The notes under the pieces: generated by a model
Database searches by the model: none
The model's input: only the letters and a program-made list of their open reading frames with translations
Told to the model about the DNA's origin: nothing
Shown here: positions 1 to 9,991 of the stretch, one piece after another
Layout: the number at the start of each line of letters is the position of its first letter
Position numbering within the stretch: the first letter of the stretch is position 1
NCBI GenBank assembly: GCA_007570785.1
Contig: ML664161.1
Coordinates: forward strand, 3,680,171-3,744,170
Direction: 5' to 3'
Origin: Antilocapra americana
Lineage: Eukaryota; Chordata; Mammalia; Artiodactyla; Antilocapridae
Length of the DNA: 64,000 nt
Position numbers and translations under genes: made by a program

Positions 1-62
1 GTAAACCCATGGTGATATCGTGGCATTGTATGGCAAAAACAATAAAAGGGAGAAAAAAAAAT
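1..62 (+). mobile_element. L1 3' UTR end and A-rich tail, cut by window start
   Basis: The first bases read as the last part of a ruminant L1 3' UTR (a GTAAACCCATGG block, then a TATGGCAAAAAC block) followed by an A-rich tail. The same blocks occur in the better preserved L1 at 28239-28752. The body of the element lies left of the window. It ends directly against a BovB that starts mid-element, so it probably sits inside that BovB. Confidence 0.75.
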
Positions 63-2084
63 AAAAGCATGAATTGTTCAATGCTCATCCTTCTTTGTGG
101 TACAACTCTCACATCTGTACATGACTACTGGGAAAAATATAGATTTAACTATACAGACCTTTATCAGGAAAGTAATGTCTCTGCTTTTAATTATGGTGCC
201 TAGTTTTCTCATAGCTTCCTTGCAAGGAGCAAGCATCTTTTAATTTCATGGCTGCAATCACTGTGCACAGTGATTTTGGAGCCTAAGAAAATAAAATATG
301 TCACCGCTTTCTCTTTTTTCCCATCTATTTGCTGTGATGTGATAGGACCACAAGTCATGAACTTAGTTTTTTTAATGTTGAAATTCAAGCCAGCTTTTTC
401 ACTCTCCTCTTTGACTCTCATCAAGAGGCTCTTTAGTTCCTTTTTGCTTTCTGCCATTTTGGTGGTATCATCAGTGTATCTAAAGTTGTTGATATTTCTC
501 CCAGCAGTCTTCATTCCAGCTTGTAATCCATTCAGCCCAGCATTTTGAATAATGCACTTTGTATTTCAGTTAAACAAACATGGCAACAATATACAACATT
601 CACGTACTCCTTTCCCAATTTTGAACCAGTCAGTTGTTCCACCTCCAGGTCTAACTGTTGCTTCTTGATCCACATACAGATGTCTCAGGAGATAGGTAAG
701 GTGGTCTGGCACTCCTACCTTTAAGAATTTTCCACAGTTTGTTGTGATCCACACAGTCAAAGATCTTGAAGCAGAAGTAGATGTTTTTCTGGAACTCCTT
801 TGTTTTTTTCCATGATTGATCAAGTATGGGCAGTTTACCTGCCTCTTTTAAACCCAGGTCATACATCTGCAAGTTCGTGGTTCATGTATTACTAAAGCCT
901 CCCTTTTAGGATTTTGAGCATAACTCTGCTAGCATGTGAAATAAAAACAGTTTTACAGTAATTTTAACATTCTTTCCATTGGCCTTCTTTGGAATTTCAA
1001 TGAAAACTGACATTTTTCAGTCCTGTGACCACTTTTGAGTTTTCCAAATATGCTGGCATATTGAGTACAGCACTTTAACAGCATCATCTTTTAGAATTTG
1101 AAGTAGCTCATCTAGAATCCCATCACCTCCACTAGCTTTGTTCATAGTAATGCTTCCTAAGGTCCACTTGACTTCACATTCCCCGGTGTCTGCCTGTTGG
1201 TGGATGACCACACCATCATGATTATCTCGGTCATTAGGACCCTTTTATTTTGTATAGTTCTGTTTATTATTGACACCGGTTCTTAATCTTTTCTGCTTCT
1301 GTTAAGCCCTCATTGTTTCTGTCATTTATCCTGTCCATCTTTGCATGAAAAATTCCCTTGGCATCTCCAATTTTCTTGAAAAGATGTCTAGTCTTTTCTA
1401 TTCTATTTTTGTCCTCTATTTCTTTGATTTGTTCATTGAAGAAGACTTCTAATCAGTCCTTGTTATTCTCTGGAACTCTGCATTCTGTTGAGTATATTTT
1501 CCCCTTTCTCCCTTGCCTTTCACTTCTCTTCTTTCCTCAGCTATATGTAAAGCCTTATCAGACAACTACTTTGCCTTCTTGCATTTCTTTTCCTTGGAGA
1601 TGGTTTTGTACTGACTCTTGTACAATGTTACAAACCTCCATCCATAGTTTTCTAGGTACTCTGTCTGCCAAATCTAATCCTTTGAATCTATTTGTCACCT
1701 TCACTGTATAATCATAAGACATTTGATTTAGGTCACACCTGAATGGTCTAGTGATTTTCCCTACTTCAATTTAAGCTTGAATTTTGCAATAAGGAGTTCA
1801 TGATCTGAGCCACAGTCATCTCCAGGTCTTGTTTGTACTGACTATATAGAGCTTCTCCATCTTTGTTGCAAAGAACATAACCAATATGATTTCAGTATTC
1901 ACCATCTGGTGATGTCCATGATAGAGTCATCTCTTGGGTTGTTGGAAAAAGATGTTTGCTGTGACCACCATGTTCTCTTGATAAAGCTTTGTTAGCCTTC
2001 ACCCTGATTCATTCTGTACTCCAAGTCCAAACTGTCTTGTTATTTTGGGTATCTCTTGACTTCCTACTTTTGCATTACGATCTT

Positions 2085-2134
<50 letters not shown>

Positions 2135-2866
2135 CTAGATGTTGTAGGTCTTCATAGAACTTGTCAACTTCAACTTTTTCCACTGTCAGTAGTTGAGACA
2201 TAGACTTAGATTATTTTGATGTTGAATGGTTTGCCTTGGAAACAAACCAAGATCATTCTGTCATTCCGTTTTTGAGATTGTACCCAAGTAGTGTATTTCA
2301 AACTCTTTTGTTAGTCAAGAGTTACTCCATTTTTTCTAAGGGATTCTTCTGTATCTAAAAAGTAGATATAATGGTCATCTGAAATGAATTTGCCTATTTC
2401 CTTTCATTTTAGTTCACTGATTCCTATGATGTCAACATTTATTGTGTTGATGTTAACATTTCCCACTTGACTACATCCAATTTACCTTGATTCGTGGACC
2501 AGACATTTGAGGGTCCTATGCAGTATTGTTCTTTACATCATCAGACTTTACTTCTACCACCAGACATTGCCACTACTGAGCACTGTTTCTGCTTTGGCCC
2601 AGCAGGTTCATTCTTTCTGGAGCTGTTGATAATTGGCCTCTGTTCTTCCCCAGTTGCCTATTGGACACCTTCCTACCTGGGTGGGAATGGTGGAGGTGTC
2701 ATCTTCTGGTGTCCATATCGTTTTGCCTTTTTCATAGTGGTCATGGTGTTCTCTGTCAAGAATATTGGAATGGGTGCGATTCCCACCTCCAGTGGACCAC
2801 ATTTTTTCAGAACACTTCACATGACCCTGTCCGTCTTGAGTGACCCTACGTGGCATGGCTCATAGT
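63..2866 (-). mobile_element. BovB LINE (RTE clade), long decayed copy lacking its 3' end
   Basis: Read on the minus strand this is a BovB element, from the 5' region (near 2866) through the endonuclease and reverse transcriptase region to just before the 3' end, which is missing at 63. The reverse transcriptase palm is recognisable at 209-514, with the catalytic box reading YTDD at 467-478 instead of YADD. Many stops and frameshifts break the frame, so it cannot be active. A (TG)n tract replaces about 50 bp of the endonuclease region. The left end abuts an L1 tail, suggesting the remaining BovB 3' part lies outside the window. Confidence 0.93.
2085..2129. repeat. (TG)n microsatellite inside BovB
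   Basis: A pure TG dinucleotide run of about 22 units sits within the endonuclease part of the minus-strand BovB. BovB sequence is recognisable on both sides but the segment between the flanks is absent, so the repeat has replaced it rather than simply being added. Confidence 0.95.
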
Positions 2867-3270
2867 TTAACTGGGGTATACAAACCCCTTTTCCACAAAA
2901 AGGTGCTGATACATGAAAGTGTTGGGGAAACCACTGTCTTTCAAAATTTTGAGACAAGTGAATCCAGAGAGTCACAGTTAAAATTTGCTTAACTAGAGGA
3001 AGGTTTAATTCAATGTTTAAATTTATGTATTCCTGGAGGCTGAATGTGAACCAGCTTGACAATGACAAACTTCTGGAGGCCCCAGTATCAGGGAAATCTT
3101 CATACATCTGTGTGCTTTTCTTCCAGAAACTCTACCATGTTCTGAGAATGAAGGACTGAGAAAGGTCCCCTGTGGCTCTGGCAGAAGCAGAAGAGTACCT
3201 ACTGTGAAATACTCTCAATGTATTCTCAGTATCAAGGCTTGATTTATATGGAAGGCCTTATCAAAACCAT
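2867..3270. other. Unassigned stretch between BovB and SINE
   Basis: About 400 bp with no family I can name. It may include a few more bases of diverged BovB 5' sequence next to 2866. No exon-like or RNA-like structure is visible. Confidence 0.5.
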
Positions 3271-3480
3271 GGGCTTCCCAGATGGCTCAGTGGTAAAGGA
3301 TCCACCTACAGTCTTGGAGACACAGATTCAACCCCTGAGTTGGAAAGGTCCCCCGAAGAAGAAAATGGCAACTCACTCTAGTACTCTTGCCTGGGGAATC
3401 CCATGGACAGGGGAGATTGGCACACTGCAGTTCATAGGATTGCAAAAGAATCAGACATGACTTAGTGACTAAACAACAAA
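3271..3480 (+). mobile_element. Bov-tA SINE
   Basis: This is a complete Bov-tA type SINE: a tRNA-derived head beginning GGGCTTCCCAGATGGCTCAG, the B-box-like segment, then the Bov-A body (GGCAACTCACTC...CCCATGGACAG) and the TGACTTAGTGACTAAACAACA end. It is moderately diverged, so not recent. Confidence 0.93.
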
Positions 3481-3934
3481 AATCAGATTCTTATCCCACC
3501 TAAAAGGACCTTCTACCACTTGATCTCCATCTAACATTTTTCTCATGGAAACAGGAACATAAAGCTAAGAATCATAGTGAATGTCACAACTTGGGGACAA
3601 TATTATCAAAAGATAACTACATAAAATACAGATTTAATCATAAGATTAGAGATCAAATCTTTTCCCACACCTTACCACCACATCAATAGTGTTATAATAT
3701 AATAATAGTAGGATATAGTTGAAAGTTACAAGACTCAGATGCTCTGTGTTAGAGTACTTTATGGAAGTCCAGAGTAAAAACAGGAAACACAGAAATGTCC
3801 TTAGAAGTGTTTGTATCTACTGACACTTACAGCAAATATTAAAGAATAACTCATAGCTATTTTAACATAAATCTTCTCACTAAATACCTATTTATTTCAG
3901 TTTCTATGCCTGTTTGGAATAAATTGTAGAGCAT
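3481..3934. other. Unassigned AT-rich sequence
   Basis: No recognised repeat or gene. The sequence is AT-rich with short A and T runs only. Confidence 0.5.
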
Positions 3935-4289
3935 GTAAAAAGACAAGAAAAAACACAAATTATAAGAGACAGAGTGATCTTTGAACCAAACTCAGAGAAA
4001 AAATGCAAATTTTGGAATTGTAGAGAATTTCATATGGCTGTGATTAATATGTTAAGAGCTCTAGTTGAAAAAACAGACAACCTACAGAAGAAATAATATA
4101 AGAAGAAACATTAAAATTCTAATGAAAAAGAAATACCAAAATTGAAAAATCCTGTAACATAAATGAATTCCTTCAGTGAAGTCATCACTGGACTCTGGTC
4201 AACCATAAAAGGAATCAGTAAGCTTAAAGTCAGATTAAGAGAACTGTCCCAAACTGGTATGTGCAAATATATATATATATATAAGACAG
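3935..4289 (+). mobile_element. Ancestral L1M fragment, ORF1 5' part
   Basis: The segment reads in the plus direction like the early ORF1 region of an old mammalian L1 (blocks such as ATTAATATGTTAAGAGCTCT, then CATCACTGGACTCTGG and CCCAAACTGG). The same element resumes at 5622, where the ORF1 text continues, so the younger L1 between 4290 and 5621 splits it. It ends in a short (TA)n at about 4268-4282. No open frame survives. Confidence 0.65.
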
Positions 4290-5621
4290 CTGGAAATAAA
4301 GGAGAGTCAAAAATGGGGAGAGAGCACTCAAGCCAGTGATCTCACTCCCAAGCAAAAATGGATACTGAAGATTAGGTTCTTAAAGATACAAAGTTGATAA
4401 CAAATACTAAAAAGCAAAGATTAAAAATCTAGAGTAAAGGTTAGATTCTCAAAAATACAATTACAAAAAAAAGAAGAAAAAAAAAGAAAAGAAAAATTTT
4501 AAAAAGGAAAAAAGAGGAGGAAAAAGAAAAAACAAGCGAACAACAACAGCAACAAAAAAACAGAGTCCCTGAAATTCTTACATATATATATACATGAAGC
4601 TTACTTAAAAAATAGAGTCTTTTTTTTTTTGCTAGGTAATCGATGGTTGTAGAAATGAAAATTGAAGTAGTTATAGGGGACTTAAAAATAAAAAGATTAA
4701 AATATAAAAATTAGAAAATAGTAATAAAAAAGTTTTAAAAATTTAAAAGATGATCATAGTTAAAATATATCTAGGGCTTTCTCTGGAGTTGTTGTGTACA
4801 GTGAGGGGTCAGTTCAATTTCAGATAGTTCCTTGGTCTGGCTTGTACTTCTCAAGGTCTATAGGCTCCTTCCTATGTAGTCAGTTCTAACTGTAGGGATT
4901 TATGCAAACTAGTACAGCCACTATGGAGAACAGTGTGGAGATTCCTTAAAAAACTGGAAATAGAACTGCCATATGACCCAGCAATCCCACTGCTGGGCAT
5001 ACAACACTGAGGAAACCAGAACTGAAAGAGACACATGTACCCCAATGTTCATTGCTGCACTGTTTACAATAGCCAGGATGTGGAAGCAACCTAGATGCCC
5101 AACAGCAGACGAATGGATAAGGAAGCTGTGGTACATATATACAATGGAATATTACTTAGCCATTAAAAAGAATACATTTGAATCAGTTCTACTGAGGTGG
5201 ACAAAACTGGAGCCTATTATACAGAATGAAGTAAGCCAGAAGGAAAAACAATACAGTATACTAACGCATATATATGGAATTTAGAAAGATGGTAATGACA
5301 ACCCTGTATGTGAAATAGCAAAAGAGACGCAGATGTATAGAACAGTCTTTTGGACTCTATGGGAGAGGGCAAGGTTGGGATGATATGGGAGAACGGCATT
5401 GAAACATGTAAATCAGCATATGTGAAATCAGTCACCAGCCCAGGTTTGATGCTTGATACAGAGTGCTCAGGGCTGGTGCACTGGGATGACCCAGAGAGAG
5501 GGAATCCGGAGGGAGGTGGGAAGGAGGTTCTGGAAGGGGAACACATGTATACCCATGGCAGATTCATGTCAATGTATGGCAAAACCAACACGATAATATA
5601 GAGAAAATAAATTTTTAAAAA
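4290..5621 (+). mobile_element. Ruminant L1 insertion: upstream-type segment joined to ORF2 3' end plus 3' UTR
   Basis: From about 4905 the sequence is clear ruminant L1: the end of ORF2 (codons matching the [12 protein letters not shown] region near 4960-5000), then the 3' UTR and an A-rich tail. The preceding 4290-4900 contains a purine-rich A tract and text I associate with the upstream (5' UTR) part of ruminant L1, with the intervening ORFs missing. The element is bordered by AAGACAG on both sides (4283-4289 and 5622-5628), and ancestral L1M ORF1 sequence continues across it. The 3' part is certain; the identity of the first 600 bp is an inference. Confidence 0.8.
4462..4560 (+). repeat. 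A-rich polypurine tract
   Basis: About 100 bp of almost pure A/G with long A runs, lying inside the upstream segment of the L1 insertion. Confidence 0.8.
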
Positions 5622-6990
5622 AAGACAGATTACATAAGAACTGTGGGATAATTATTAACAGAAAGTGTATGTGTAATTAAAATACCAGGAGGAAAATAAG
5701 TATACAATAGAACAGAAGCAATATTTTATGTAATAATAGTTTGGAGATGTTTCAGAAATAATGACAGATACCACACCACAGAACCAAGAAGCTCAGACAA
5801 CACCCAACAGGCTAAATAACAAAAGCATGTATATTTAGGCGTATCATTTGCAAACTACAGAATGCCAAAGAAAGGTAAATACCTTGAAAGAAACCAAAGG
5901 AAAATTACCAAAATAAGAGTAAGGTTGCAAATTAAAATAGACTTTAATAAGAAAATATGCAAGCAAAAAGAAATTGGAGTGATATACTTTATGTTAAAAA
6001 ATACTGAAATCTGAGAATTCAGTACTAAAGAAATTATCCTTGAATTGCTAAGGAGAAATAAAGAGCTTCTCAGCAAAAACCGAGAAAATACTTAGCATCA
6101 GCAGAATTTCTCTGCAAGAATTGCTAAACTGATTTCTTCATGAAGAAGAAAAATTATATGGATCCGAAAATCAGATATACATAAAAACCAAAAAGAAAAA
6201 AACAGAGAATGTATAAGTGAAGGTAAAACAAATGATATTAACTTTTTAATTCATAATTAATCTAACATATGACTATTCAAAGTAACAACAGTAGCAGTGT
6301 ATCTGGTGATGATGGTATATGGCAAAATAAGATATATCATAGCAGTGTTCAACAAGGAATGAAAAGGCGAATTGGACGTACTCTGTTATACATTTAAGTG
6401 ATATAGTGTTACTTGAAGGTGGGCATAGATTAGTAAAAGTAATTATACAGTAAACTTCAGAGCAAACATTAAAGAATTTTTTTTTAGAGAATGTAATTGA
6501 CATGCTGAGAATAGAAAGAATATGGAATCTTGCAAAATACAAAATTATAACCAGAGAAGATGGGAAAAATAAAAAATAAGGAAAAAATGAACTAAGTAGA
6601 AGAAAAGTTGTACTCATGTTAGATATTAATCTAATTATATTAATAATCAATTTTAAGGGTAATAATCTAATTACAACTAAAAGCAGATACTTTAAAGTGA
6701 AGTAAAAAAAGGGAAAGACCCAACTCTTGTTTGCAAGAAACTAACCTTAAATATAAATTATTATATACTTTAAAAGTAAGAGTGGAAACTGTATTCCATG
6801 GTTACATTAAATGAAAAAGTTAGCATCAAGAGTTAGTGTTGAGTCCATTTATATAATTATCTGGAAAAAGGAAGTGAAATGGAATTTTATGGAAAAAAAG
6901 AGTGAACCTTTATTATGGAAATATAAAAAAAATATCATTTAGGCCAGGAAAACACAGAATGGTATGCTTACTGTGACAAAATAATATCAC
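5622..6990 (+). mobile_element. Ancestral L1M, end of ORF1 through start of ORF2
   Basis: The sequence continues the L1M begun at 3935. It reads through the second half of ORF1 (AAGAACTGTGGGATAATTAT, the CCAAGAAGCTCAGA block near 5790), the inter-ORF spacer, and the first codons of the ORF2 endonuclease (degenerate ATTAATAATCAATTTTAAGG near 6635-6655 and the AGACCCAACTCTTG block near 6716). Stops occur throughout. The right boundary is approximate, because the text fades after about 6900 and most of ORF2 is missing. Confidence 0.7.
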
Positions 6991-8315
6991 TTTGTTAAAT
7001 ATATAAACATTTCACTGAAGGAGCATGGGGAAAAGTATTGCTGAACTAAATAATTTTCATAATGCGTGAAAAGCTTAAGAATAAATGCAAAAGTAACCAT
7101 GCATAGCACTGCTCTCTAATTGATAAAGTTGTTTCTTGTCAGTTAATAATTTGAAACCACTATACATGCATCCTAGAATTAACTGTACTGTTAAGTACAT
7201 GAATGACGGATTGTTGAACATAACCGTCTTATAGCATGGGAGTTTATTACAAATAAGCAAAAAGAGAAAGTCAGAATATTATATGGCATAATAATAATAG
7301 CTTCAAAACATGGGTATGAACTCATATTACTTTAATATAAATGCATATGCATACATGTAGAAATATTTATAGATATTTACAAATCATATTTTATTCCATC
7401 TGATGATAGAGCCTAGACACTATGACACCCTAGTAGCAAGGGCTATGCCTATTTTCCAGATGTAAGTTTTTAATAATACTCTCCAATCAGAAGCCAGGGC
7501 TCTTAGGAGAAACCACTGATTCAAAGCCTGGGGGAGGAAATATACAAGATAAATCCTTAATATCTTGTAGTGCCAGAACCTAAGGATATGCTCCTTAGTT
7601 TAAGGAGCACAAAGGAGCAAAACAAACAATAACAAGAAAAATACCACCACAGCGAACACACATATGTACATACATAGATAGGATATGTCAGAGAAACACA
7701 AGAGCCATTCAAAGAGCTTCCATTAGTCAAAGCTGGAAAAACAATTGAGAAAAACTTTGATAAAGTAATATTGAATTTTAACCCAAAGTACAAAATAAAT
7801 ATCTAAAAGTCCATACTCATAAAAATAAGTGATTGGATAAATAAGTAGAAGGAAACACATGAATTTCCCATTGACTTTTTTTCAAGAGTACAATAAGTAA
7901 AGGGAAAAATGAGTAACTTTACAGTGAAGAAACCTGGCAAAAACTACCTCAACCGAGTGATCAAGGTTGACACCAACTGTGTTTAGTCACGTTATTTGTA
8001 TGGGATGAATATGATTGGATGTAAATGTCACTTTTTCTCTAAGTTGTCCTCCAAAAACCCATAACCTCAATCTAATCTTGAGAGAAACATGAGGCAAGTC
8101 CCAACTGAGGACATTTTCCAAATTCCTTGACCAGTAAGTACTCCTCAAAACTGTCAAAATCATCGAAACAAGGAATATCTGAGAAACAGTCATCACTCAA
8201 GAAATCTAAGGAAACATGATAACTAAATGTAATGTGGTATCCTGGATGGGCTCTTAGAACATAAAAAGGATATTAGGTTAAAATTAAGACTCTGAATAAA
8301 GTATGGATTTAGCAA
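6991..8315 (+). mobile_element. Ancestral L1M 3' UTR (most of ORF2 lost)
   Basis: From about 7880 to 8315 the text is a recognisable ancient L1 3' UTR (CTCAACCGAGTGATCAAGG, CAAAAACCCATAACCTCAAT, AATGTGGTATCCTGGATGG). The section 6991-7880 is weaker but plausible as the same 3' region. Since the ORF2 start lies only about 1 kb upstream, some 3 kb of ORF2 must have been deleted. A BovB interrupts the last bases of the 3' end. Confidence 0.6.
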
Positions 8316-8320
8316 TAGTA

Positions 8321-8646
8321 TTCAGTTCAGTTCAGATTAGTCTCTCAGTCATGTCTGACCCTTTGCAACCCCATGGATGCCAGACCTCCCTGTCCACCAA
8401 TCCCGAGTTCACTCACACTCATGCCCATTGAGTCTGTGATGCCATTCAACCATCTCATCCTCTGACATCCCCTTCTCCTCCTGCCATCAGTCTTTCTGAG
8501 CATCAGGATCTTTTCCAATGAGTCAGATCTTCGCATCAGGTGCCCAAAGTATTGGAGTTTCAGCTTCAGCATCAGTCCTTCCAATGAATATTCAGAACTG
8601 ATTTCCTTTATGATGGACTGGTTGGATCTCCTTGCAGTGATGATAT
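8321..8646 (-). mobile_element. BovB LINE, 3' end only
   Basis: This is the terminal about 320 bp of BovB in antisense, starting with the TTCAGTTCAG tail repeat and breaking off in the C-terminal coding region. It lies in the tail of an L1M 3' UTR. TAGTATT occurs at 8316-8322 and again at 8647-8653, the expected target duplication. Confidence 0.93.
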
Positions 8647-8729
8647 TAGTATTAATGTAATTGTTCATATATCAGTATCTGCTCATTAGTTGTAACAAAG
8701 GTATCATTTTAAAGTTAGATGTGTTTATT
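8647..8729 (+). mobile_element. Tail of the ancestral L1M 3' UTR
   Basis: After the BovB the old L1 3' end appears to continue (ATTAGTATTAATGTAATTG and following), heavily diverged, up to the next L1 insertion. Confidence 0.45.
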
Positions 8730-9189
8730 AAAGGAAACTGTTTTCCTCGGTGTGTATGCCCAGTAGTGGGAATGCTGGATCATATGGCAGTTCTATTTCC
8801 AGTTTTTTAAGGAATCTCCACACTGTTCTCCATAGTATGTACGAGTATGCAATCCCACCAACAGTGTAAGAGGGTTCCCTTTTCTCCACATCCTCTCCAG
8901 GATTTATTGCTTTTAGACTTTGGATGGCAGCCATTCTGACTGGTGTAAAGTGATACCTCATTGTGGTTTTGATTTGCATTTCTCTGATAATGAGTGATGT
9001 TGAGCATCTTTTCATGTGTTTATTAGCCATTTGTATGTCTTCTTTGGAGAAATGTCTGTTTAGTTCTTTGGCCCACTTTTTGATTGGGTCATTTATTTTT
9101 CTGGAATTGAGCTGTAGGAGTTGCTTGTATATTTTTGAGATTAATTGTTTGTCCATTGCTTTGTTTGCTATTATTTTCTCCCATTCCAA
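8728..9189 (-). pseudogene. L1 ORF2 C-terminal remnant in the inverted segment
   Basis: A 153-codon open stretch encodes the C-terminal part of L1 ORF2p. Visible landmarks are [20 protein letters not shown] near residues 37-56, [20 protein letters not shown] at about 64-83, the WRGCGEK-type zinc-knuckle region (shifted here, with the cysteine run in another frame at 8807-9007), and [12 protein letters not shown] near the end. The reverse transcriptase and endonuclease domains are absent because the element is truncated. It is a fragment of a mobile element, not a host gene. Confidence 0.85.
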
Positions 9190-9966
9190 AGGCTACCTTT
9201 CCACCTTGCTTTTAGTTTCCTTTTTTGTGCAGAAGCTTTTCATTTTACTTAGGTCTCATTTGTTTATTTTTGCTTTTATTTCCAATAATCTGGGAGGTGG
9301 GTCATAGATGATCCTGCTTTGGTTTATGTCGGAGAATGTTAAACCGAGCAAACCACAAGTGAAAGAGACATGTGTACCCCATTATTCATTGCCGCACTGT
9401 TTACAATAGCCAGGCCATGGAAGCAACCTAGATGTCCATCAACAGAGGAATGGATAAGAAAGCTATGGTACATATACACAATGGAATATTACTCAGCCAT
9501 TAAAAAATACATTTAAATCAGTTCTACTGAGGTGGACAAAACTGGAGCCTATTATACAGAGTGAAGTAAGCCAGAAGGAAAAACAACAATACAGTATACT
9601 AATACATATATATGTAATTTAGAAAGATAGTAACGATAACCCTGTACGTGAGACAGCAAAAGAGACACAGATGTATAGAACAGTCTTTTGGATTCTATGG
9701 GAGAGGGCAAGGGTGGGATGATATGGGAGAACGACATTGAAACATGTAAATTATCATATATGAAATGAATAGCCAGCCAAGGATTGATGCTTGATACAGG
9801 GTGCTCAGGGCTGGTGCACTGGGATGACCCAGAGGGATGGAATAGGGAGGGAGGTGGGAAGGGGCTTCTGGAAGGGGAACACATGTATACCCATGGTGGA
9901 TTCATGTCAATGTATGGCAAAAGCAACACAATAATGTAAAGAAAAAAATAATAAATTAATTTTAAA
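8740..9966 (+). mobile_element. L1 with inverted 5' half (twin priming)
   Basis: Positions 8740-9340 are the 3' third of L1 ORF2 in antisense. Positions 9341-9966 are the adjoining end of ORF2, the 3' UTR and A-rich tail in sense. The two halves meet at the same point of the element, around the GGCATACACACYGAGGAAAC site, which both carry. That is the signature of twin-primed reverse transcription with 5' inversion. Flanks show AAAGGAAACT (8730-8739) and AAATGAAACT (9967-9976), a 9-of-10 target duplication. Confidence 0.92.
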
Positions 9967-9991
9967 AAATGAAACTTACCAGTTTATCATA

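Noticed and set aside
2494..2865. 123-codon plus-strand frame
   Set aside because: Antisense of the 5' region of the BovB at 63-2866.
3271..3350. Possible tRNA gene in SINE heads
   Set aside because: The heads are tRNA-derived but do not fold as a complete cloverleaf and are joined to Bov-A bodies; they are SINEs.
5217..5591. 124-codon minus-strand frame, also seen at 9552-9929 and in plus sense at 36118-36495
   Set aside because: All three are the antisense reading of the L1 3' UTR, a recurrent open stretch of the element with no known protein.
6273..6650. 125-codon minus-strand frame
   Set aside because: Antisense of the ancestral L1M ORF1-ORF2 region; low-complexity serine, leucine and phenylalanine-rich string.
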